From assembly GCA_011503125.2 (NCBI GenBank), contig WWBZ02000033.1, forward strand, positions 3,162,001 through 3,226,000: a stretch of 64,000 nt of DNA, given 5' to 3'. Each line of letters opens with the position of its first letter. Within the stretch, counting starts at the first letter, position 1. Position numbers and translations under genes: made by a program. The DNA is from Botryosphaeria dothidea (Eukaryota > Ascomycota > Dothideomycetes > Botryosphaeriales > Botryosphaeriaceae). Below are positions 55,243-64,000 of this stretch, one piece after another. Under the pieces are notes generated by a model that was not told the origin of the DNA, searched no databases, and saw nothing but the letters and a program-made list of their open reading frames with translations.

Positions 55243-58200
55243 AAAATATAACTATACTAAAAAATCGACTCTAAGCTACGGCGCTGGGAGAGGGCCCTAG
55301 GAACTCTCCTAGGCTTCGCGAGTCCTAAAATAGTACTTAAGATAACTATAGCCGCGAAGTAGTTAATATAGAGAATATAGGAAGAGGCGAACAGCCTCCC
55401 CTAGTAACTACCTCTACCTAGCCCTAATATACCCCTAAGAAACCGTAGAGCACCTAGTACAGCGTAGAATACGTTAAGAGAGCCTTAAAAATAGTAGATA
55501 CCCTCCTTTAAGCCCTATAAACATCCGCTAGCCTCTCTTTAGTCCTCTCTAGCTAGGTAAAAAATTTTCTCGATATTACTAAGATAATCTTCTAGGATTA
55601 TATTACTATCTACTAGGAGGTAGCTACTAAGGAGCTAGGCCTTAAGAATATTCTTAAAGAGGTCTAATAGATCTAAAAGATAGTTAACCGTATCTAGGCT
55701 ATCTCTATACCTATACCTAATACTCGTAGCTAGGTATAAATTATAGCCTAAGTAGCCCCGAAGCCCTCTACCCCCCTAGCTACTACTAAACTTACTCTCT
55801 ACTTCTTAGAGATAGTAAATAGATAAGAAATAGCTAAGCTCTTAAATAAGGTAATTATTAGAAAGATCTAGGCAGGAAAAAGCTAGGCGTGTAAGAAAGT
55901 ACTTACTACTAAGAAGCTCCCTAGTAGAGACGTTAAGATCTTTATACCGGATAAAGTAACTAGAATAGCCCTTCTCTAGGATTAGAAATAGACTATAGGA
56001 CTAGGAAAAGAAGTTAGGCCTAACTAGTAGCTATACTTAGTACTAGTATATAACGTCTCTCGAGAAGGAATCGATACTATAGACTTCTAAACTATCTAAA
56101 CTATCTAGGAGTAGAACCTATCTCTATACCTAGGACTACGTATTAGTAAGCTAGCCTAGCTAAAGAGGAAGCTCCTAGAGGGGAAAACTTACTCGGCTAT
56201 TATCCTTAGTACTATAAACCCCGAAACCGCTAACTAGATTATTAATAAGGGGCTTATTATTAACTTTACTATCTATATAGCGTAGTACTATAACGTAGCC
56301 TTTATAGTAACCTAGTATTTTAAGTACCAGGCCTACGGATATATTACTAACTATTATAAAAAGAAGGAAAAGTACGGATAGTATAGTAAGGTATATAATA
56401 CTAGGGACTACCCTAAGGAAAGTATATAGTGCGTAAACTACTCTTAAAAGTATATAGCCTAGAGTAACTCCTACCTAGTACGTAGAGCCTACTATACTAA
56501 GGCCGCCTAGGCCCGCCTAGTAGTACTAGAAAGGTACCGGGAAGAACCCCTAATAACTAAAATATAGCCTTAAACTAACTAGTTAACCGTTAGACTAAGG
56601 AAGAGAATTAGGGAGGAGAAGCCGGTTAAGAGGGGACTAGGTAGGCTAAGAGACTTAAGCCGCCCCCCGCCTCCTAACTAAATAAGGTTTACCGGACTTA
56701 ATAGCTTATAACACGCCTTAGAGGAGCCCGCGGGAACTTCCTCCTTATAGCCTATACTACTAGCCCCCTCGTAGCCGGACCTAGAGATAGAAGGAAGTTA
56801 ATATTAGATATAGGCTCTCTCTCTATTATATAGTATAACGTCTATAAGAGTAAGAATAGGGTAATACTCCCGCTCTTTAAGAAAGTAGACCTAAAGATCT
56901 ACTATATCCTAGCTATCTAGGAACCTTAGAGGAACCCGAGGATTAAGATAATAGTAAGATACTCTATCTACTATATAGTTTTTCTCTAGAAGAGAGTAGT
57001 AAGAACCTACTTCTTTATAAGTAAGGCTATTAGCCCCGACTCCTAGTAAGCAATAGTCTATTTACTAGATCTTATTATACTATCCCTTATTACTAGGACA
57101 TATATAATCTATATCTATAACTACTATAATCCCCCGCTAGCCTCTTATACTAGTATAGCGCTAGAAACCCTATCTCTTCTACCGGAAGTTCTTAGAAAAC
57201 TAGGGGAGTATATTCTCCTAGGGGACTTTAACCTCTACTATCCTATCTAGGGAGGTATAACCTCCCTAATATACTATACCCTAGCGGATAACCTAATTAA
57301 GATAGCTACTATAGCTAATCTTAACCTAGCCCTTCTAAGGAGTACTATTACTAGACGAGATAGTAGTAGCGAGAGTACTCTAGACCTTATCTTTATATTA
57401 CGGTAGCTAGAGAAGAGAATCCTTAGCTATAGAGTTAGCTAGGAGCTCGAATTATCCTCTAACTACCTACCTATCCTTACTATACTTAATTTTTCTCCTA
57501 CCCCCGTAGAACTACGCCCCCTAAGGCCTTAGTAGAAGAAAGTAGACTAGAAGAGAACTAATAATATACTCTAATTAAAGCTCGAACATCTTAAAGTAAC
57601 CCCTCTTAATACTAAAGCAGACCTAGATTACTTTACTATACTACTCTAGGAGGCTATCTAAAGGATAATCTAGGAGACTATCCTAGTAGCGAGACCCTCG
57701 CCCTAGGCCTCTATATAATAGATAAAGAAGTATTCGAACTTAGTATACTAGGCTAGAGTAGCTAGAAGGAAGTAGACGGCTATAGGAAGGGAGGAGGACT
57801 AGGTAGTATACTAAACTATTACTAATAGCAAGAAGAGGTAGATTAGAAGAGATAGAATAAAAGTATAGCGTAGAATAGTAGCTAAGATTACTTCGGACCT
57901 ATCTATACTCTAGAAGCTCTTAAAGTAGATAAGAATAAGGGCACTAGAACCTCTAGCCCTATCTTAGTTCCCACCCCTCTAGGAAGTAGATAAATAACTA
58001 TATTACGATAACTAGTCTAAGGTAGAAATCCTTACTAACTAGTTCTTCCTACCTTCTAGGGCTACCGACCTCTTAGATCTAGATAGGTATATATACCTAG
58101 TACTAGTAGAGATTTCCTAAGACCTTACTAAAGAGTAGGTCCTCTATACTATTAAGAAGCTTCCCCTAGATAAGGTACTAGGCCTAGATAAAATTACTAA

Positions 58201-60390
58201 TAGGTTCCTAAAGTAATACGCTAAGATACTAAGGGGACCCCTTACTAGGCTCTTCTAAGAATATCTCGTACTTAGATACTACCCTAGGTAGTTTAAAAGC
58301 TCTATTACCGTAGTCCTTAGGAAACTATAGAGGAACGACTATACTAAAGCCAAGTTATTTAGGCCGATTACTTTACTTAATACGCTAGAGAAGCTACTTA
58401 AGAGGATTATAGCAGATAGAATCTCCTAGGCTACTAAAGTATACGGCCTACTTTCTAATATATAGATAGGAGCTAGAAGAAATAGATCCGTAGTAGTAGC
58501 TCTTAACCTACTTATAGAATAGATCTATACTATCTAGGTATAAGACCTAGGGCTAGTAGCTTTAGTTCTTAGCCTAGATATCTCGGAAGTATATAACTAC
58601 GTATCTTATAGAAGGCTTCTCTATAATATAAGGATAGTAAAACTCCTAGAATAGGTAGAAAGATTTACCCGATCCTTTCTATAGGACCGTACTACTTAGC
58701 TATCCTTCGGAGACTTTATTAGTCTACTAATCTAGATCTTAACCGGGATTCCTTAGAGATCCTTACTATCGCCGATACTCTACCTATTCTTTATATCTAA
58801 CCTACTTATATAGCTACGTAAGGGTAATACCTTCCCCCTTAGATTCGTCGATAATACTAATATTCTAACCTTTAGTAGATCTATAGAATAGAACTATAGG
58901 ATACTAGAGGGAGTATATTAAATTTACGAGTACTAGGTAGCTACCTACGGGTTAGCTTTCTCGCCCGATAAGTATTACCTTATTTATTTTATAAGGAAAC
59001 TAAGGAGATTTAATATAGTAGTAGGGATCCGTATTCCTAGATTTACTAGATACCTAGAGCCTATAATTAAGATTCTAGGAGTCTACGTAGATAATAAGCT
59101 TAGATAGAAACCCTATATTAGGGAAATAGGAGCTAAGGTAATTAAATAGTATATATCTCTCTCTAGACTCGCGGCGTCTACCTAGGGAGCCTTATTTACT
59201 AAAGCCCGTTATATCTATACGGCCGTAGTAAGGCTAGTTCTTACCTACGGCTATAGGGTATAGTATACTCTAGAGGGAATCCTAGGGTAGAGAAAAATAA
59301 CTATCCAGCTACTAAAGAAGATCTAAAACTAGTGTCTACGTACTATCTTAGGAGCGTATAAGTTAACTAGTATATAAATCTTAGAGTATAAGATAGGGAT
59401 TCCCCTACTCTTACTATACCTAGACGAACTAGTACTAGTCTAGGCTATTAGAGCTAGGGATAGCCTAGTCGCGATAGTAGTAGAGGAAACTTACTAGAGT
59501 ATTAAATAGATAGCTCGGGCTACTTTAAGTACTAGAGGCGCTACTAGCCCTACTAGAAGAACCCTACTTAGAAAAAAGGTAAACTTACTTCTTAACTACT
59601 ACTCCTCTACCTACTAGAGTCTTCTAAAGCGAACGAAGCTACGTATAGTATATAGGAATAAGTAGAAGGAGAGATAAATAAAGTCTACTAGCTAGGGAAG
59701 ATAAGATAAGCTAGTAGCCTAAAGCATATAGTAGAACCTAAAAATTAGATAAATCTATAGCGAACTATCTAAGCTATAGAGTACACTCGCTACCCTACTA
59801 TATATAGAGTATATTAGACTAGAGAACTTTCTCTTAAGGCGTAAGGTGCTAGGATACCTTAGTCCTATCTATCTATACGGCTAGTATAGATAAACCCTAA
59901 AGCATATTCTTCTCTTCTACCCCTACTTCTAATAGGGTAGGGCATAGATACTCTAAAGGGTAGGAACTACGGACTACTACTCCCTCCTCTTAATAAAAAA
60001 GGGGATTAAAGTAGTAATAGACTAGTTCTTACGCCTAGGGCTGCTTAAGTAATTTAGCCTAGTAAGGGAACTAATATAGGAAGATAACTAGGAAGAGGAA
60101 CTAGGAGGACAACTAGGACTACTAGGACTACTAGGACCCGGATAACTACGAGGATAAGAACTAAAGAGATAGGTCTAGTAGATAAATATAGGGCTACTAT
60201 AGTAGCCGCTACTAGTAAGAAGGAAAAATAAGAACTAGTATAGGATAGCATGCCTAGAGAGAGAGGAGGGGTTTTTACTAGGCGAAAAGGTTTTCCCCCT
60301 CGTATAAAATAACTATAGATAGCTAGCCCCGCATAGACCCGTAAGGGAACTATATCGGGAAGAAATAAATTTATCTATTTATCTATCTAT
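55243..60390 (+). mobile_element. LINE D (Tad1-like), full-length, heavily RIP-mutated
   Basis: Begins with ATATAACTATACTAAAAAATCG and the CTACGGCGCTGGGAGAGGG block, and ends AGAAATAAATTTATCTATTT plus ATCT units near 60,390. ORF1, endonuclease (about 57,220-57,250), RT (RPITLLNTLEKLLKRIIADR region at about 58,362) and C-terminal block align with LINE B over the whole 5.1 kb. Only one chance antisense frame of 65 codons survives (60,054-60,251, minus), which is not a gene. Unlike LINEs B and C no target duplication is seen. Confidence 0.9.
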
Positions 60391-60407
60391 ATAAGCTACG
60401 TTTATAA

Positions 60408-60762
60408 TATAGTACTCGCTTAGAAAATATCCGTGCCGAGGATTACGGTTACGTAGTACGCTAAGCCCGTAATCTAGTAGAGGATTACGACTCTAGCCTA
60501 GTAATCTAAAAGGGGATTACCGTAATCCCTAGTAATCTATCTCTATATATATATTATACTCTCTTATAGTAGATAGAACCTCCGTAGTTAATTCTAATTA
60601 TTACTTAATACCTATCTTATTTATCTTCCCTACCTAGCTACGGCTACTATCCCCTTATATAAGTAATATCCCGATAGCGGTAGTAAAACCCCTAGACGCT
60701 ACGTATCTTCCCGACGCCTAAGCCCCTCGGACTTCCTTATTCCTAAGGCCTAGCGTAATACT
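60408..60762 (+). repeat. Gypsy 2 3' LTR
   Basis: Right-hand copy of the 355-bp repeat, preceded directly by the end of LINE D plus an 18-bp tag (60,392-60,409) and followed by the resumed Gypsy 1 gag. Confidence 0.9.
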
Positions 60763-63092
60763 ACTTCTCCCGCGCTAACCTCGATTCCCTAAAGTAAACC
60801 TATAGAACTAGATACCTCTACTCGAAAAGCGTACTAAAAAGCTAATAATCTCTACGCTTACTATAGTAATCCGAACTATTAGATACGTAAGTATCCTAAG
60901 GTAAAGGGTCTAAAGAGTTTAAAGGGTCTAAACCTTAATTCGACTATAACTATATTCTCTCCGCCTACCTCGCTACTAGTAGTAAGTCTACTCGTCTCCT
61001 CTAAAACCTCGACTCTTATAACCTCTTCTACGGCTTTAGTCCTCTACGTATTAAAAAACGTAGATAGCTAGATAGTACCCGGCACCTACTTAGCCCCCCG
61101 CTACTTCCTACTTTAAATTAATTCTCTATTCTTACTTCCCTCGCGTCTTTAAATCTTAGAATACTCTCGTTTTTACCTTTAAAACCTCGTACCCTATAGC
61201 CCCGTACTATAGATCTTAGAAAACGTCCGCTTCTTATCCTTAAATTAGTAGTTAATAATAAAATCGAAACCTCGGCTATATTAGACTCTAGTACCTCGTC
61301 TCTTTTCGTAGATAATACCTTTATTATATCTTATTCGATTTCTATACGCTAAAAACCCTAAGCTAAATCTCTCGAACTCGTAGATAGATCTATCGCTAGA
61401 CGGATTACCTACGAGGCCGATCTTTAACTTAATATCGATTAATATTAAGAACTAGTTATCTTCTAAGTAACTAAGCTAGGTTAATACCCTATTATTCTTA
61501 GAAAACCTTAGCTAGAAAGATACGATCTATATATCCTCTAGTTAAAGAATACGATTATCTTTACCTCCCCTTTTTATTAAGCAAATTATTTACCTACCCG
61601 CTAACCCACGACTACGCTTTCTCCTTCGTCTTCGAACCTACCTTCGATCTCTTATACTAAATTATTCTATACCGCCCTTACTCGCTACGTCTAACGAGAT
61701 AAGACTAGAATATACGCCGTATTAATTAAGGAAATCTAAGAACACCTTAATAACCTTAAAAAAACAGAGTAATAAACCCTAGAATAAGAACTCGAAACCC
61801 TCCGCTTACGAATTCCCGCTCGATTCTACTATCTACTTCTCTTCTTTACGAAGAAAGAGGCCGATAAGCTTCCCCTATATCGATATATTAATTATAAGAT
61901 TTTATTAGAAGAGGGCAAGAAACCCCTATTTAGTCCTCTCTACTTAATATCCGATTTAGAGCTTAAGGCTCTACGTAAATATCTTAATAAGAACCTTAAA
62001 AAAGGTTTTATTTAGCCCTTATCCTTATCCTCTACGTCCTCTATTCTCTTTATTAAGAAACTAGATAGCGGCCTTCGTTTTTATATAGATTATCGCGAAC
62101 TAAATAGTATTACGAAAAAGAACCGTTATCTACTCCCCTTAATTAACGAGACTCTCCGTTAACTTTAAGGCTCTCGTATTTTTACTCGACTCGATCTTCG
62201 CGGTACTTATAACCTTATCCGGATTAAGGAAGGCTCCGAATATCTAACCGCCTTTAGGACTCGCTATAGCCTATACGAATACCTTATTATATTCTTTAGC
62301 CTTACGAATACGCCTACTACCTACTAATAATTCGTTAACGATACGCTACGTAAATATCTCGACCGCTAGTACGTCGTCTATCTAGATAATATTCTTATCT
62401 ACTCGGAAACTAAGGAAGAGTACTACGAATACGTCCGATTAGTTCTCGAAAAACTCTATAAAGTAGGCCTATACGTTAAAGGCGAAAAATACGACTTCTA
62501 TACGACTTCGACTACGTTTCTTAGCTTCGTTATTTCTCTAGACGGTATCTCTATAGACCTAGCTAAGGTAGCCGCCGTAAGAGACTAGAAAACTCCTCGC
62601 TTAGTTAAAGATCTTTAATTATTCCTTAGCTTTATAAACTTTTATCGACGATTTATTAAAGGATACTCTCGAAAAGCTAGAGCTCTCTTTAAGCTCCTAG
62701 CTAAGAATATCCGTTTTATCTAAGAAAAAGAGTAGGATAAGATATTTACTTATCTTAAGGAAGCCTTCTACTCTTATCTAATCCTCTAATACTTCGACTT
62801 CTAACTCGAAACTATTCTTAAAACCGACTCCTCTAACTTTATTATCTTCGTAATCTTATTCTAATAGATAGTCTATAGCGATAGTAAGAGACTTCTATAT
62901 TCCGTCGTCTACTACTCTCGTAAAATAACCTTCGTAGAGTAGAACTACGGTATTAGAAATAAGGAACTCTTAGCTATTATAGAAGCCCTAAAAGAATACC
63001 GTCCCCTCGTTATTAACCTCTCCTCGCCACTCCTAGTTCTTATAGATTACTTAAATTTAACTAGCTTTACCTCTAAGTAAATTCTAAGACGG

Positions 63093-64000
63093 AAAATATA
63101 ACTATACTAAAAAATCGATTCTAAGCTACGGCGCCGGGAGAGGGCCCTAGAGACTCTTCTAGGCTTCGCGAGTTTTAAAATAGTACTTAAGATAACTATA
63201 GCCGCGAAGTAGTTAATATAGAGAATATAGAAAGAGGCGAATAGCCTCCCCTAGTAACTACCTCTATCTAGCCCTAATATACCCCTAAGAAACCGTAGAG
63301 TACCTAGTATAGCGTAGAATACGTTAAGAGAGCCTTAAAAATAGTAGATACCCTTCTCTAAGCCCTATAAATATCCGCTAGCCTCCCTTTAGTCCTCTCT
63401 AGCTAGGTAAAAAATTTTCTCGATATTACTAAGATAATCTTCTAGAATTATATTACTATCTACTAGAAGGTAGCTACTAAGAAGCTAGGCCTTAAGAATA
63501 TTTTTAAAGAGATCTAATAGATCTAAAAGATAGTTAACCGTATCTAGGCTACCTCTATATCTATATCTAATACTCGTAGCTAGGTATAAATTATAGCCTA
63601 AGTAGCCCCGAAGCTCTCTATCCCCCTAGCTACTACTAAACTTATTCTCTACTTTCTAGAGATAGTAAATAGATAAGAAATAGCTAAGCTCTTAAATAAG
63701 GTAATTATTAGAAAGATCTAGGTAGGAAAAAGCTAGGCGTATAAGAAAGTACTTACTACTAAGAAGCTCTCTAGTAAAGACGTTAGAATCTTTATACCGG
63801 ATAAAGTAACTAGAATAGCCCTTCTCTAGAACTAGAAATAAACTATAGAACTAGAAAAAGAAGTTAGGCCTAACTAGTAGCTATACTTAGTACTAGTATA
63901 TAATATTCCTCGAGAAGAAATCGATACTATAGACTTCTAAGCTATCTAAACTATCTAGAAGTAGAATCTATCTCTATATCTAGAACTACGTATTAATAAG
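63093..64000 (+). mobile_element. LINE E (Tad1-like), 5' 0.9 kb, cut by window end
   Basis: Starts at AAAATATAACTATACTAAAAAATCG in Gypsy 1's RNase H and follows the other LINEs through ORF1 to the window end. It is the most heavily mutated copy: it has lost nearly all remaining CpA and TpG, for example CTACTTTCTAGAGATAGTAA where LINE C has CCACTTCCCAGAGACAGTAA. Confidence 0.92.

Larger units (their letters stand above)
51009..60762 (+). mobile_element. Gypsy 2: Ty3/Gypsy element nested in Gypsy 1, containing LINE D
   Basis: Two 355-bp direct repeats (51,009-51,363 and 60,408-60,762) bound it. Gag at about 51,690-52,260 (FNGTRSKLDEFLR.LNTYFY, FEKID.YKEITKLFLSFNIF), zinc knuckle remnant at about 52,410 (LYLRCGKKKYYAR.Y), RT at about 53,690-54,330 ([53 protein letters not shown], intact DD) and RNase H at about 54,450-54,850 ([34 protein letters not shown]). 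The frame ends in a pre-integrase piece (EYIRVAYEND, about 55,197-55,226), where LINE D begins. No integrase core is found. No 5-bp target duplication is visible. Confidence 0.82.
49548..64000 (+). mobile_element. Gypsy 1: Ty3/Gypsy element (right end outside the window)
   Basis: Starts at TATTATAAACGTAGC (former TGTTATAAACG) inside LINE A. Gag-like reading at about 49,890-51,000 (RFKNFATQL.LKFASDLSTF, KNLKDLLIRRSILLEFEKFA) is cut at 51,008 by Gypsy 2 and resumes at 60,763 with the zinc knuckle (YAYYSNPNY.IRKYP, Cys and His turned to Tyr). The RT at about 61,900-62,500 shows [34 protein letters not shown] and VVYLDNILIYSE; RNase H at about 62,800-63,050 (KTDSSNFIIFVILF, YYSRKITFVE). LINE E cuts it at about 63,092. 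All frames are dead. The LTR's inner end is not certain (perhaps near 49,730). Confidence 0.82.

Noticed and set aside
60054..60251. Hydrophobic 65-codon minus-strand frame
   Set aside because: It is antisense to the LINE D C-terminal region; the leucine/valine richness is the complement of repeated CTAG-type RIP products.
51004..60767. 5-bp target duplication for Gypsy 2
   Set aside because: The flanks ATAGG and CTACT/ACTTC do not match under any LTR border I tried, even allowing RIP changes.

Overview
The window looks like a chromosome segment of a filamentous ascomycete (Pezizomycotina). The evidence is short (44-70 nt) GT-AG spliceosomal introns with CTAAC/CTAAT-like branch sites, typical fungal housekeeping genes (guanine deaminase, Rog1-type lipase, pantothenate kinase, Arp9, Nte1), and a transposon block carrying the hallmark of repeat-induced point mutation (RIP). 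A class below Pezizomycotina cannot be fixed from sequence alone; Dothideomycetes is a guess.

Region 1 (1-22,002) is gene-dense, ordinary euchromatin. In order: the 5' end of a quinate-permease-like MFS sugar transporter (-), a classical SDR (+), a shattered GH78 alpha-L-rhamnosidase pseudogene (-), a tRNA-Leu(AAG) with a 17-nt intron (-), guanine deaminase (-), a diacylglycerol/sphingosine-kinase-like protein (+), a large Rog1-type DUF676 lipase (+), pantothenate kinase (-), Arp9 of SWI/SNF-RSC (-) and Nte1 phospholipase B (+). Two divergent pairs share short promoters: guanine deaminase/lipid kinase and Arp9/Nte1. Transporter, SDR and dead rhamnosidase may be the remnant of a plant-sugar utilisation cluster. 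Kinase-like protein, Rog1 lipase, PanK and Nte1 all touch lipid or CoA metabolism, but nothing shows co-regulation.

Region 2 (about 22,003-23,790) is a transition zone with no gene I can support.

Region 3 (about 23,790-64,000) is a nest of retrotransposons. Base LINE A (Tad1-like) was entered by a Copia element (27,202-49,046, 200-bp LTRs, 5-bp target duplication). The Copia was entered twice by LINEs: LINE C (28,898-40,060, 16-bp duplication, splitting its protease) and LINE B (43,451-48,586, 15-bp duplication, splitting its RNase H). LINE C was entered by a minus-strand Gypsy chromovirus (31,944-37,966, 184-bp LTRs, 5-bp duplication). Further right LINE A was entered again by Gypsy 1 (49,548 to beyond the window), which holds Gypsy 2 (51,009-60,762, 355-bp LTRs, itself holding LINE D) and LINE E (from about 63,093). 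Copies of the same LINE differ almost only by C-to-T at CpA and G-to-A at TpG, while CpG survives. TGG, CAG and CAA codons therefore became stops, and from about 37.8 to 60 kb there is no open frame of 60 codons. RIP is uneven: the Copia 5' LTR, gag and the first 1.9 kb of LINE C are lightly hit, and the youngest Gypsy is hit mainly at its edges.

I found no CRISPR, operon or evidently new protein system. The most informative content is the dated insertion nest and what RIP did to it codon by codon.
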